From assembly GCF_029167105.1 (NCBI RefSeq), contig NZ_JARFML010000006.1, positions 62,001 through 126,000 of the forward strand: a stretch of DNA of 64,000 nt, read 5' to 3'. A model generated the notes under the pieces. That model did no database searches. It saw nothing but the letters and a program-made list of their open reading frames with translations, and had not been told where the DNA came from. A program made the translations under genes and the position numbers. Source of the stretch: Bradyrhizobium yuanmingense. Lineage in GTDB: Bacteria; Pseudomonadota; Alphaproteobacteria; Rhizobiales; Xanthobacteraceae. This document shows, piece by piece, positions 18,083-26,958 of this stretch (position 1 is the stretch's first letter; each line of letters starts with the position of its first letter).

Positions 18083-18955
18083 ATGGACATTGCGGCCCAC
18101 GTCTTCTCGGCGCTCTATCAATTCGGCGACGCCTTCGCGTTTCTGGTGCTTTCGGCCTGCGGGCTCGCGGTGATCTTCGGCATGATGGGCGTGATCAATC
18201 TCGCCCATGGCGAATTCATCATGTGCGGCGCCTACGTCACCGCTGCGACCGTGCATGCCGGCCTGCCGCTGCCACTTGGAATTCTCGCCGGCACGCTCGT
18301 GTCGGCGCTGGTCGGCGTCGTCGTGGAGCTCGCGGTGATCCGCCATCTCTACGACCGACCGCTCGACACCATCGTTGCCACCTGGGGCCTCAGCCTGATC
18401 GCGACGCAGGGCACGTTGATCATGGTGGGGTCGACCATGGCGGGCGTCGGAACGCCGTTCGGCAGTTTCCAGGTTGGCGACTACTCCTATTCGATCTATC
18501 GCATCGTGCTGTTCTGCGCCGCGCTCGGCGTGCTCGCAGCGCTCTATGCGCTGTTCAACTGGACGCGCTTCGGCGTGCTGGCACGCGCCACCATCCAGGT
18601 GCCGCACATGGCGGCGGCACTCGGTGTCGACACGCGCTTGATCTACAGCCTGACGTTCGCCTGCGGGGCGGGGCTCGCCGGGCTTGCCGGCGGCCTATAC
18701 GCACCGACCATGACGCTGGTGCCGACCATGGGCGCGACCTTCATCATGGAGGCCTTCGTCACCGTCGTGATCGGCGGCGCTGATGTCTTCCTCGGCACGG
18801 CACCGGCAGGTGGTGTGCTTGCGGTGGTGAAATCAGTAATGACGTCCTGGCAGGGACAGCTATTCGGCCAGATCGGCCTCTTGGTCGCCGTCATCATCGT
18901 CGTCCGGGTGCTGCCGAAAGGCATTTCCGGCTTCGTGCTGCGCGAACGCACCTGA
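18083..18955 (+). CDS. Amide/urea ABC transporter permease 1 (UrtB/LivH type)
   Basis: 290 residues, about eight hydrophobic segments. LivH/UrtB signature near the start: VIFGMMGVINLAHGEFIMCGAYV, plus the conserved loop ATIQVPHMAAALGVDTRLIY with the EAA-like region. The start at 18083 is the first ATG giving the family N-terminus. Ends 15 bases before the second permease gene. Forms the inner-membrane heterodimer with it. Confidence 0.9.
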   Translation: MDIAAHVFSALYQFGDAFAFLVLSACGLAVIFGMMGVINLAHGEFIMCGAYVTAATVHAGLPLPLGILAGTLVSALVGVVVELAVIRHLYDRPLDTIVATWGLSLIATQGTLIMVGSTMAGVGTPFGSFQVGDYSYSIYRIVLFCAALGVLAALYALFNWTRFGVLARATIQVPHMAAALGVDTRLIYSLTFACGAGLAGLAGGLYAPTMTLVPTMGATFIMEAFVTVVIGGADVFLGTAPAGGVLAVVKSVMTSWQGQLFGQIGLLVAVIIVVRVLPKGISGFVLRERT

Positions 18956-18970
18956 CGGGGTGATGGCGTC

Positions 18971-20035
18971 GTGACCGGTCTTCTCGCAATGTTCCGCCGT
19001 CTCGAAGGGCCGCAGACCGCAGGTCGTGGTCCGGCCTTCTGGGGCCTGTTCGCACTCGTGCTCGGCGCCGCGCTCGCTTATCCGCTGTTCAGCGACGGCT
19101 ACACCGTCGGCAACACCGTCTACTTCTTCGTCTGGGTGTTCATAGCGCTCAGCCTGTGCCTGATCTGGGGCTATGGCGGCTCGCTCTCCTTCGGCCAGAC
19201 CGCCTTTTTCGGGATCGCGGGCTATGGCTACGGCATCCTCACCATCAATTTCGGCTCGGCCTACGGCTTCACGCTGCTGGCCCTGGTGATCGCGGTGGCG
19301 ATCGCCGCGCTGTTCGCGGTCCTGCTCGGCTATTTCATGTTCTTCGGCCGTATCGCCGGCGTCTTTCTCGGCATCGTCACGCTCGCCGTCACCCTGATGC
19401 TGGAGCGCTTCATGGCGCAGACCGCGGGACCGGAATGGCGAATTGGAGCCGCGCGGCTCAACGGATTCAACGGCATGAGTGCGATGCCGCCTCTGACCAT
19501 TCCCTGGCCGGGCGAGCCGATCGTGCTGTTCGCCGACGTCGGGCTCTATTACCTCGTGCTCGGCCTGCTGGTGTTTGTCTATCTGGCCTTGCGCATCCTG
19601 ATGAACTCGTCGTTCGGCAACGTCATCGTCGCGATCCGCGAGAACCCGGAGAGGGCCGAGATGCTGGGTTACGACATCCGCAAATACCAGCTCATCACCT
19701 TCGTCATTGGCGCCGCGCTCGCAGGGCTCTCCGGCGTGCTCTACACCGTGTGGGGGCAGTATATCACGCCGTCGAGCATGGGCATGACCGCCGCGGCATT
19801 GCCGCTGATCTGGGTTGCGGTCGGCGGCCGCAGCGATCTGACGTCGACCGTGATCGGCACGCTGGTGGTGCTCGCCGCGTTCCAGGCGCTCACGATCTAC
19901 GGCAGCCAGTACGCGCTGGTCTTCATGGGTGTGCTGCTGGTGCTCACGGTCCTGATCGCCCCGAACGGTCTCGTGCTCGGGCTGATGAACTGGCTCGGCC
20001 GCATCGCCGCCCGTTTCACGCAGAGGGCCGGCTGA
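18971..20035 (+). CDS. Amide/urea ABC transporter permease 2 (UrtC/LivM type)
   Basis: 354 residues, GTG start. LivM/UrtC features: LCLIWGYGGSLSFGQTAFFG, VFLGIVTLAVTLMLERFMA, and the cytoplasmic loop VIVAIRENPERAEMLGYDIRKYQL. Around ten hydrophobic segments. Its TGA overlaps the ATG of the first ATPase gene (TGATG). The UrtC-specific stretch NGFNGMSAMPPLTIPWPGEP supports the urea/amide branch over branched-chain amino acids. Confidence 0.9.
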   Translation: MTGLLAMFRRLEGPQTAGRGPAFWGLFALVLGAALAYPLFSDGYTVGNTVYFFVWVFIALSLCLIWGYGGSLSFGQTAFFGIAGYGYGILTINFGSAYGFTLLALVIAVAIAALFAVLLGYFMFFGRIAGVFLGIVTLAVTLMLERFMAQTAGPEWRIGAARLNGFNGMSAMPPLTIPWPGEPIVLFADVGLYYLVLGLLVFVYLALRILMNSSFGNVIVAIRENPERAEMLGYDIRKYQLITFVIGAALAGLSGVLYTVWGQYITPSSMGMTAAALPLIWVAVGGRSDLTSTVIGTLVVLAAFQALTIYGSQYALVFMGVLLVLTVLIAPNGLVLGLMNWLGRIAARFTQRAG

Positions 20036-20751
20036 TGTCGCTGCTCGAGCTGCGCAAGCTGAACAAGCATTTCGGCGGCCTGCACGTCACCAACTCCGTC
20101 GATCTCGCGCTCCAGGTCGGCGAGATCCATTGCCTGATCGGCCCGAACGGCGCCGGGAAGAGCACGCTGTTCCGCTTGATCCTGGGCGAGCATCATCCCG
20201 GCAGCGGCGACATTCTCTTCGCCGGAGAGAACATCACGGCGCTGAAATCCTTCGCGCGGATCCATCGCGGCCTCTCGGTCAAGTTCCAGGTGCCCGGTGT
20301 CTTCAAGGGCCTGTCGGTCCGCCAGAACCTCGAGATCGCCCTGCAGAGCCGGCATCGCGGCGCTGAGCTCGAAGCGGAGATCGGCCGGCTGCTGAGCTTC
20401 CTCGGGCTGCAATCGGAGCAGGCGCAGATCGCCGGCAATCTCAGCCATGGCCAGAAACAATGGCTCGAGATCGGCATGGCGGTCAGCCTGAAGCCGCGCC
20501 TTCTTCTGCTGGACGAGCCCACCGCCGGCATGTCGCCCGAGGAAACCCACGTGACCGGCGAGATGGTGCAGCGGCTCAATGCCGACGGCATGACCGTACT
20601 GGCGATCGAGCACGACATGGCGTTCGTCCGGCAGGTCGCGCACCGCGTCACCGTGCTGCATCTCGGCCAGGTCTTCGCGCAGGGCTCGATCGACGAGATC
20701 GTGGCCGACGAGCGCGTAGCAGCGATCTACCTGGGGCAGGCTCATGCTTGA
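20035..20751 (+). CDS. Amide/urea ABC transporter ATPase 1 (UrtD/LivG type)
   Basis: 238 residues. Walker A GPNGAGKST, LivG-like SVKFQVPGVFKGLSVRQNLE, degenerate signature NLSHGQKQWLEIGM, Walker B LLLLDEPTAGMSPEE and H-loop AIEHDM. The LSHGQKQWLEI signature is typical of UrtD. Overlaps the next gene by eight bases, so the two ATPases are co-translated. Confidence 0.93.
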   Translation: MSLLELRKLNKHFGGLHVTNSVDLALQVGEIHCLIGPNGAGKSTLFRLILGEHHPGSGDILFAGENITALKSFARIHRGLSVKFQVPGVFKGLSVRQNLEIALQSRHRGAELEAEIGRLLSFLGLQSEQAQIAGNLSHGQKQWLEIGMAVSLKPRLLLLDEPTAGMSPEETHVTGEMVQRLNADGMTVLAIEHDMAFVRQVAHRVTVLHLGQVFAQGSIDEIVADERVAAIYLGQAHA

Positions 20752-21472
20752 CGTGCCGCGCAAAGAAGTCATCCTCGCAACGCTGGGCCTGCGTGCCGGC
20801 TATGGCGGCAAGCCGGTGCTCCAGGGCCTCGAGATCGAGGTGCGGGAAGGGGAGATCGTCGCCGTCATCGGTCGCAACGGCGTGGGCAAGTCCACGCTGA
20901 TGAAGAGCCTTATCGGGCTCGTGCCGGCGATGAGCGGCTCGATCGTCTATCGCGGCGAGGCGGTGGAGCTTCTTCCCGCGCACAAGCGGGCGCGCCTCGG
21001 CATGGGCTATGTGCCGCAAGGGCGCGATGTGTTTCCGCGGCTGACCGTCGGTGAGAACGTCGCCGTCGGCGCCGCGATCAAGGGCGGCGGCATTCCGGAA
21101 GCCGGCCGGCGCAAGATCGTCGAGGCCTTTCCGATCCTCGAAGAGCGCTGGCATCAGCGCGCCGGCACCATGTCCGGCGGCCAGCAGCAGCAGCTCGCGA
21201 TCGGACGGGTCCTGATCGCCGATCCCAACCTCATCCTGCTCGACGAGCCCTCGGAGGGCATCCAGCCCAACATCGTCCAGGACATCGCACGTAACATGGT
21301 CGAGCTCAATCGCAGGACCGGCGTGACCATCATCCTGGTCGAGCAGAACCTCGACATGATCCGCGCCATGGCGCAGCGCTGCTACGTCATGGACAAGGGA
21401 CGCATCGTCGCGAACCTCGATCGTGCGGCCCTCGACGATGCGGCCGAGATGCGTCGCCATCTCGCGGTGTGA
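20744..21472 (+). CDS. Amide/urea ABC transporter ATPase 2 (UrtE/LivF type)
   Basis: 242 residues. Walker A GRNGVGKST, MGYVPQGRDVFPRLTVGENV (UrtE/LivF type), signature MSGGQQQQLAIGR, Walker B LILLDEPSEGIQPN and H-loop LVEQNL. Pairs with the preceding ATPase. Ends 31 bases before the formamidase gene, with the whole run amiC to this gene apparently one operon. Confidence 0.93.
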   Translation: MLDVPRKEVILATLGLRAGYGGKPVLQGLEIEVREGEIVAVIGRNGVGKSTLMKSLIGLVPAMSGSIVYRGEAVELLPAHKRARLGMGYVPQGRDVFPRLTVGENVAVGAAIKGGGIPEAGRRKIVEAFPILEERWHQRAGTMSGGQQQQLAIGRVLIADPNLILLDEPSEGIQPNIVQDIARNMVELNRRTGVTIILVEQNLDMIRAMAQRCYVMDKGRIVANLDRAALDDAAEMRRHLAV

Positions 21473-21503
21473 AGACTAGCCAACGACAGAAGGAGAAAAG
21501 CAA

Positions 21504-22493
21504 ATGTCCTGGCAGAAAGACTCCATCATGGCCCGCAAGGGCGTCGCCAAGGGCGAGCGCGGCACCGGCTACACGATCACGGAAAGCGAGCAGGGCAAGT
21601 ACCACTATGTCTACGGCCCCTATGTGAAGCCGGTGCTGACCGTCGATCCGGGCGCCGTCGTATCCGCAGAGACCCATGATGCGTTCGAGGGCGCCATCAA
21701 GAAGGAGACCGACAGCCCGTCGAAGATTCTCAACTTTCCGTTCCTCAATCCGCAGAACGGGCCGATCCACGTCAATGGCGCCGAGAAGGGCGATACGCTT
21801 GCGGTCTATATCGAAAGCATCGTGCCGCGCGGGCCGCAGCCGCGTGGCACCACGGTGATCATGCCGGAATTCGGCGGCCTGGTCAGTACGGGCAACACGG
21901 CGCTGCTCAATCCGGCGCTGCCCGAGCGCGTCAAGAAGCTCGAGATCGACGCCAAGACCGGCACCAAGTGGAACGACAAGATCACGTTGCCCTATGAACC
22001 CTTCATCGGCACCATCGGTACCTCGCCAGAGATCGAGGCGATATCTTCGTTGGTCCCGGATTATTATGGCGGCAACATGGATCTGCCCGACGTCGGCGTC
22101 GGCGCCATCATCTACCTGCCCGTCAACACCAAGGGCGCGCTGCTCTATCTCGGAGATTGCCATGCTGCGCAGGGCGATGGCGAGCTCTGCGGCGTCGCCA
22201 TCGAGCATCCGACCGTGACCACGGTCCAGGTCGACCTCATCAAGAACTGGACCATCGCCTGGCCGCGGCTCGAGACCAAGGACTTCATCATGACGATCGG
22301 CTCGGCACGCCCGATGGAAGATGCAGCCCGCATCGCCTATCGCGAGCTCTGCCGCTGGATGGCGGCTGACTACGGTTTCGACGAGATCGACGCCTATATG
22401 CTGCTGACCCAGGCCGGCCGTGTCAGGCTCGGCAATATGGTCGATCCCAAATACACGTTAGGTGCTTCCATCAAGAAGTCCTATCTCGCCTGA
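21504..22493 (+). CDS. fmdA: Formamidase/acetamidase
   Basis: 329 residues, acetamidase/formamidase family (FmdA_AmdA). Recognisable stretches: GYTITESEQGKYHYVYGPYV, VNGAEKGDTLAVYIESIVPR, FIGTIGTSPEIEAISS, GGNMDLPDVGVGAIIYLPV, LYLGDCHAAQGDGELCGVA, and MLLTQAGRVRLGNMVDPKYT. It hydrolyses formamide or short amides to ammonia and the acid in the cytoplasm. Strong ribosome site (GAAGGAG) before the ATG. Directly downstream of the transporter, it consumes the imported substrate. Confidence 0.9.
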   Translation: MSWQKDSIMARKGVAKGERGTGYTITESEQGKYHYVYGPYVKPVLTVDPGAVVSAETHDAFEGAIKKETDSPSKILNFPFLNPQNGPIHVNGAEKGDTLAVYIESIVPRGPQPRGTTVIMPEFGGLVSTGNTALLNPALPERVKKLEIDAKTGTKWNDKITLPYEPFIGTIGTSPEIEAISSLVPDYYGGNMDLPDVGVGAIIYLPVNTKGALLYLGDCHAAQGDGELCGVAIEHPTVTTVQVDLIKNWTIAWPRLETKDFIMTIGSARPMEDAARIAYRELCRWMAADYGFDEIDAYMLLTQAGRVRLGNMVDPKYTLGASIKKSYLA

Positions 22494-22504
22494 GGCCGAT
22501 CGGA

Positions 22505-24244
22505 ATGTCCACCATTCACAAAGTCGCCGCCGTCCAGTTCGAGCCGACCATGTTCGAAAAGGCGCGCAACATCGCGCGCCTGCTCGAGCTCTGCGAGCAG
22601 GCGGCGGCCGCCGGCGCTAAGCTGATCGTGACGCCGGAGATGGGAACGACAGGCTATTGCTGGTTCAACCGCGCCGAGGTCGCGCCGTTCGTCGAGACCA
22701 TCCCGGGACCGACCACGAGTCGCTTCGCGGCGCTCGCGCGCAAGCATGACTGCTACATCGTCGTCGGCATGCCCGAGGTCGACGAGGACAACATCTATTT
22801 CAACACTGCCGTCCTGATCGGGCCTGACGGCATCGTCGGCCGTCACCGCAAGACTCATCCTTATATTTCCGAGCCGAAATGGGCCGCGGCGGGCGACCTG
22901 CACAACCAGGTGTTCGAGACCCCGATCGGCCGCATCGCGCTGCTGATCTGCATGGACATCCACTTCGTGGAGACCGCGCGGCTGATGGCGCTCGGCGGTG
23001 CCGACGTCATCTGCCACATCTCGAACTGGCTGGCGGAGCGGACGCCGGCACCATACTGGATCAGCCGCGCCTTCGAGAACGGCTGCTACGTTATCGAGAG
23101 CAACCGGTGGGGGCTGGAACGCACCGTGCAGTTCAGCGGCGGGAGCTGCGTGATCGCGCCGGACGGAGAGGTGATCGCCGTGCGCGACAAGGGCGACGGC
23201 GTGCTGCTGTCGGAGATCGATCTCGACGCCGCACGCGCCCGCCGCGTGCTTGGGGAAGCCGTCTTCGCGCAGCGCCGGCCGGAACTCTATCCGGAGCTCT
23301 TGACCGACACCTTCAGCTGGAATCCGCGCGATTTCTTCGGTCTTTACGGCCACGAGCCATGGCCGGCCGGAAGGACGTCGCAGGTCAGTGTCGCGCAATT
23401 TGCACCTCGCGATGAGGTCGGGCTGAACCTCACGGAGATCGCAGCACTTGCGCGCAAGGCCCGCGCGGAAGGCGCGGATCTCGTCGTATTCCCGGAGCTT
23501 GCAGTGACCGGTCTCGGTGATCCCACGGCATCGGCGCAGCCGATACCTGGGCCGGTGACCGATCGCCTCGAGGAGCTTGCCGAGGAGCTGGGTCTCTATC
23601 TCGTCTGCGGCCTTGCGGAGCGCGCCGGGGACGCGCTCTACAACAGCGCTTGCCTCGTCACGCCGGATGGGGACATCTCAGTCTATCGCAAGACGCATCT
23701 CACCGCCGACGAGCGAAGCTGGGCGACGGCCGGAGAAGGCTGGACCGTCGTCGACACACCGATCGGCCGCATCGGGCTGTTGATCGGTCACGACGCGTCG
23801 TTTCCGGAGGCGGGCCGGGTGCTGGCGCTGCGCGGCTGCGATCTCATCGCCTGTCCTGCCGCCATCAAGGGACCTTTCAGTTCGTCGCATGCCGGCACGG
23901 AGGTCGAGCAGCCGATGCCGATACCGACCGGCCCGGATCCGCTCCACTGGCATCATTTCCGCGTTCGCGCCGGCGAGAACAATCTGTATGTGGCCTTCGC
24001 CAATGTCGTCGATCCCGAGCGCGGCTATCCCGGGATCAGCGGCGTGTTTGGCCCTGACACGTTTGCCTTCCCGCGGCAGGAGGCGATCGCGACCGGCGGC
24101 ACGGGGCTTGCAACCGCGCTGGTCGACACCACCAATCTCGACAGCGTCTATCCGACCAATGTCGTGCGGCGGAAGGATCTGGTGTCGATGCGCATGCCGC
24201 ACAGCTATCGCGGATTGGTCAAGATGGCAGCGAACAACTACTGA
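22505..24244 (+). CDS. Double nitrilase-fold amidohydrolase, second domain lacks the catalytic Cys
   Basis: 579 residues made of two carbon-nitrogen hydrolase domains (about 5-275 and 290-565). The first has the full triad: Glu45 (TPEMG), Lys116 (HRKTH), Cys149 (LLICMDIHF). The second has Glu331 (FPELA) and Lys396 (YRKTH), but the cysteine position is Gly428 (LLIGHDASF, codon GGT at 23786-23788). GGT is one base away from a Cys TGT codon. The first half should be the active amidase or nitrilase; the second is probably structural or regulatory. Starts 11 bases after the formamidase. Substrate unknown; likely an amide or nitrile feeding the same pathway. Confidence 0.85.
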   Translation: MSTIHKVAAVQFEPTMFEKARNIARLLELCEQAAAAGAKLIVTPEMGTTGYCWFNRAEVAPFVETIPGPTTSRFAALARKHDCYIVVGMPEVDEDNIYFNTAVLIGPDGIVGRHRKTHPYISEPKWAAAGDLHNQVFETPIGRIALLICMDIHFVETARLMALGGADVICHISNWLAERTPAPYWISRAFENGCYVIESNRWGLERTVQFSGGSCVIAPDGEVIAVRDKGDGVLLSEIDLDAARARRVLGEAVFAQRRPELYPELLTDTFSWNPRDFFGLYGHEPWPAGRTSQVSVAQFAPRDEVGLNLTEIAALARKARAEGADLVVFPELAVTGLGDPTASAQPIPGPVTDRLEELAEELGLYLVCGLAERAGDALYNSACLVTPDGDISVYRKTHLTADERSWATAGEGWTVVDTPIGRIGLLIGHDASFPEAGRVLALRGCDLIACPAAIKGPFSSSHAGTEVEQPMPIPTGPDPLHWHHFRVRAGENNLYVAFANVVDPERGYPGISGVFGPDTFAFPRQEAIATGGTGLATALVDTTNLDSVYPTNVVRRKDLVSMRMPHSYRGLVKMAANNY

Positions 24245-24265
24245 ACCAAGAAAAGGAAGCCGACC

Positions 24266-25027
24266 ATGGATCTGGGACTCAGGGGCGCCAAGGTTCTCGT
24301 CACGGGAAGCACCAAGGGAATCGGACGCGCGATCGCCGAGACATTTGCTGCCGAGGGCGCCGATATCGGTGTGTGTTCCCGCAACCTGACCGAGGTCGAA
24401 AGCACGGTCGCCGCACTCAAGGCCAAGGGCGTCGCCGCCTTTGGCGGTGCGGTCGATGTCGCCGACGCAGCGGTTCTAAAGACCTGGGTCGGCGATATGG
24501 CGTCAAAGCTCGGTGGCATCGATGTCGTCGTCGCCAATGTCAGCGCGCTGGCGATCGGACAGGACGATGAAAGTTGGCAAAAGGAATTCTCGACCGACAT
24601 GATGGGCACAGTCCGGCTGGTGAATGCGGCCATGCCGTACCTGGAGAAAAGCGCGGCCGGCGCGATCGTCACGATATCGAGCGTCTCCGGGCGTGAGGTC
24701 GATTTCGCGGCCGGCCCCTACGGCACCTTCAAGGCGGCGATCATTCACTACACGCAAGGGCTCGCCAATCAGCTCGCGGGGAAGGGCATCCGCGCCAATT
24801 CGGTTTCGCCCGGCAATACCTATTTCGAGGGCGGGGTTTGGAACATGATCAAGGACAACAATCCAGAGCTCTACAAGACCGCGCTGGCGCTCAATCCGAC
24901 GGGCCGAATGGGAACACCGCAGGAAATGGCTAACGCTGTGGTGTTTCTCGCAAGCCGCGCGGCGAGCTTCATCACCGGCACGAACCTCGTCGTCGACGGT
25001 GCCTTGACGCGCGGCGTGCAGTTATAG
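24266..25027 (+). CDS. Short-chain dehydrogenase/reductase
   Basis: 253 residues, classical SDR. Cofactor site TGSTKGIG (14-21), NVSALA in place of NNAG, Ser in TISSVSG, and active site YGTFK. C-terminal FITGTNLVVDGALTRGVQ is typical. It ends the amide operon (21-base gap, ribosome site AAGGAAG). Role in the pathway is unknown: it may oxidise an alcohol or aldehyde released from the amide substrate. Confidence 0.85.
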   Translation: MDLGLRGAKVLVTGSTKGIGRAIAETFAAEGADIGVCSRNLTEVESTVAALKAKGVAAFGGAVDVADAAVLKTWVGDMASKLGGIDVVVANVSALAIGQDDESWQKEFSTDMMGTVRLVNAAMPYLEKSAAGAIVTISSVSGREVDFAAGPYGTFKAAIIHYTQGLANQLAGKGIRANSVSPGNTYFEGGVWNMIKDNNPELYKTALALNPTGRMGTPQEMANAVVFLASRAASFITGTNLVVDGALTRGVQL

Positions 25028-25082
25028 GAAGGCCGTATCGGCATTTGTTTCTCGCGGGAGCTTGTCAGGCCAAATTGGCCCG

Positions 25083-25216
25083 TGATGGATCGGGGCGAGA
25101 GTTTAGGTTTCTCATCTTGGTTTTAGGTTTCTCATCTTGGTTAGAGGGTGGCGTGTCCACGACATGTGCACCGGGAGATCAAGGCAAATCTTCCGGCGTC
25201 CCACGTGAGCATGCTC
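25083..25216. repeat. Imperfect direct repeat, copy A
   Basis: Begins TGATGGAT, runs through GCGAGAG, GGTGGCGTGT, ATGTGCA and GGAGATCAAG, and ends near CACGTGAGCA. Copy B (25455-25568) follows the same order. Copy A is longer because it holds the 20-bp tandem duplication. Likely a dispersed genomic repeat unit. Confidence 0.6.
25102..25141. repeat. Perfect 20-bp tandem duplication
   Basis: TTTAGGTTTCTCATCTTGGT occurs twice in a row (25102-25121, 25122-25141). It sits inside repeat copy A and is absent as a duplicate from copy B, so it arose after the larger repeat. Confidence 0.9.
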
Positions 25217-25363
25217 TTCGCGCGTTACTCGCTGGCAGTGGACTGGTCGCGCTCGACGTGTACGCGTTCGAGCGCGGCGCAGCGCCGTGCTGCCGCGAAC
25301 CGCTTGCCGTCTGGTCTGGCGCCGGCCTTCCCCGCGCCAATTGCTCGCAGAGCGTGCCATCGG

Positions 25364-25411
25364 GCCCGGCACGATCATGAAATCCGCTACTCCCGTCGAG
25401 GGCTCGAAAGT
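25364..25411. repeat. Dispersed 48-bp repeat, copy 1
   Basis: Matches 63,118-63,165 at 45 of 48 positions in the same orientation (GCCCGGCACG ... GGGCTCGAAAGT). Here it lies in non-coding DNA; the second copy lies inside a decayed gene. In the minus frame both read FRALDG-S-FHDRAG, so apparent protein similarity between the two places is only the repeat. Confidence 0.8.
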
Positions 25412-25454
25412 CTATACGATCCATATGTTGTCTCATCGCTTTTCCGTGGCCCCA

Positions 25455-25568
25455 TGATGGATTGGAGCGAGAGCTCAAGTCTTTCAATTAGTTAGAAGGC
25501 GGGTGTGCGCGATGTGTGCAGGTGGAGATCAAGAAAGGTCTCATCACAAGCAACGTGAGCACGACTCC
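25455..25568. repeat. Imperfect direct repeat, copy B
   Basis: Second copy of the unit at 25083-25216, diverged by scattered substitutions, with TGATGGAT, GCGAGAG, ATGTGTGCA, GGAGATCAAG and AACGTGAGCA in the same order. Confidence 0.6.
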
Positions 25569-25724
25569 TGAGCTCGGACGGCCACTCGGTCGGTAGACGT
25601 GTCCGATTGCTTAGGTCCAGCACCGGGGCATTCTCACTGACGGGCGCTGAACCGCGCGATCTGCGCTGAGATGCAATTGGCTGCGCGCCTGTCGCCGACC
25701 GCGCAAGGCGACTGAACGCCTAGA

Positions 25725-25738
25725 TTGATCTGGATCAA
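25725..25738. promoter_or_regulatory. FixK/FNR-type operator
   Basis: TTGATCTGGATCAA, perfect palindromic arms. Centre 25731.5 predicts a class II start near 25773, 31 bases before the TTG of the AI-2E-family permease gene. Confidence 0.75.
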
Positions 25739-25803
25739 GCCCCTGCCGTGGGCCGCTCCGCTAGCTTTCCAGCAGCGGTCTGTCGGCCTGAAGGCAACGC
25801 CCT

Positions 25804-26958
25804 TTGAAAACGCTTCGCCAGCTTCTGTCCGCGGAGGACGCTGTCCAGTTCTTGGTTCGGCTCGCGCTGCTCGGGCTGCTGATCTTCTGGACCTTCCTCG
25901 TGATCCGGCCATTCGTGCCGATCCTGAGCTGGAGCGCCGTGTTGGCGGTGGCATTTCATCCCGCCTTTGCCTGGCTGGCCCAACGCCTCGGTGGCCGGCC
26001 CCGGACAGCCTCAGCCATTCTCACCCTGATCACGCTGGGCATCGTCATCGGTCCCGCCGCCTGGCTCGGCCTCAGTGCAGTCGAGGGGATCCGGGATCTT
26101 GCGGGCCAGATCGGCAGTGGCGATCTCGCGGTCCAGGCCGCACCGGAGCAGATCAGGAGCTGGCCGTTGATAGGTCCTCAGCTCTATGCAATCTGGAACG
26201 AGGCCTACACGAACATCCGTGCGGCCTTGCGCGAGGTGGCTCCGTACTTGAAACCGCTCGCCGGCATGATGCTGTCGTTCGCCGGTGACACCGGAATTGG
26301 AATGCTCCAATTCCTGCTGTCGGTGATCGTCGCTGGTTTTCTGCTTCCGCACGGCGCGCAGCTCGTCGCCGCGCTCCGCGGCTTCCTTTTGCGCGTCGTG
26401 CCCGGCCAGAGCGAGCACTTTCTCGAGCTCGCAGGCGCCACCATACGCGCCGTCGCGCAGGGCATCATTGGCGTTGCGATCCTTCAGGCCTTGCTGGCGG
26501 GCATCGGCTTCAAGCTCGCAGAGATACCGAGCGCGGGACTGCTCGCGATCGTCGTGCTCTTGCTATCCATCGTCCAGATCGGCGCTGCCCTCGTCCTTCT
26601 CCCCGTGCTGGTCTGGATATGGATGGACAAGGACCTGACCGTCGCGCTGCTGTTGACGGTCTATCTGGTCGTCGTCGGTCTGCTCGACAACGTGCTGAAG
26701 CCGCTCCTGATGGGGCGCGGACTGACGACGCCGACGCTCGTCATCCTGATCGGGGTCATCGGCGGTACGCTCGCACATGGAATCATCGGCCTGTTCATTG
26801 GGCCGATCATCCTGTCGGTGGCCTGGGAGCTCGCGACCGCATGGATGGGGATCGACCGTGCGGCGTCAGCGCCGGTGGATCAGGCGACCGTCGTCGCAAA
26901 GGAAACCATCGAGGCACGGTTGACCCAGGTTGAAACGAGGTTGGGTTCACACCGATGA
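25804..26958 (+). CDS. AI-2E-family transporter (permease)
   Basis: 384 residues, eight or so hydrophobic segments. Family pattern: FLVIRPFVPILSWSAVLAVA near the start and, in the second half, GVIGGTLAHGIIGLFIGPII, the conserved AI-2E/PerM segment. TTG start, supported by the distance to the FixK-type operator and a GAAGG stretch upstream. Substrate is not predictable: characterised members export AI-2 or act as Na+/H+ antiporters. Overlaps the K+ channel gene by four bases, so the two are likely co-translated and may work together in ion balance. Confidence 0.85.
   Translation: MKTLRQLLSAEDAVQFLVRLALLGLLIFWTFLVIRPFVPILSWSAVLAVAFHPAFAWLAQRLGGRPRTASAILTLITLGIVIGPAAWLGLSAVEGIRDLAGQIGSGDLAVQAAPEQIRSWPLIGPQLYAIWNEAYTNIRAALREVAPYLKPLAGMMLSFAGDTGIGMLQFLLSVIVAGFLLPHGAQLVAALRGFLLRVVPGQSEHFLELAGATIRAVAQGIIGVAILQALLAGIGFKLAEIPSAGLLAIVVLLLSIVQIGAALVLLPVLVWIWMDKDLTVALLLTVYLVVVGLLDNVLKPLLMGRGLTTPTLVILIGVIGGTLAHGIIGLFIGPIILSVAWELATAWMGIDRAASAPVDQATVVAKETIEARLTQVETRLGSHR

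Larger units (their letters stand above)
25028..25803. other. Repeat-rich gene-free region
   Basis: No convincing gene in 776 bases. It contains a perfect 20-bp tandem duplication, an imperfect direct repeat of about 115-135 bp in two copies, a 48-bp repeat shared with 63,118-63,165, and at its right end a FixK-type operator. Several frames are open in both strands but show no family pattern or ribosome sites. It separates the amide operon from the FixK-type island. Confidence 0.6.

Noticed and set aside
25179..25487. Short minus-strand frame sharing residues with the gene at 62993-63586
   Set aside because: The shared residues are encoded by the 48-bp dispersed repeat; no ribosome site or other conserved part.
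25083..25568. CRISPR-like array
   Set aside because: Only two long diverged repeats and one 20-bp tandem duplication without spacers; no cas genes.
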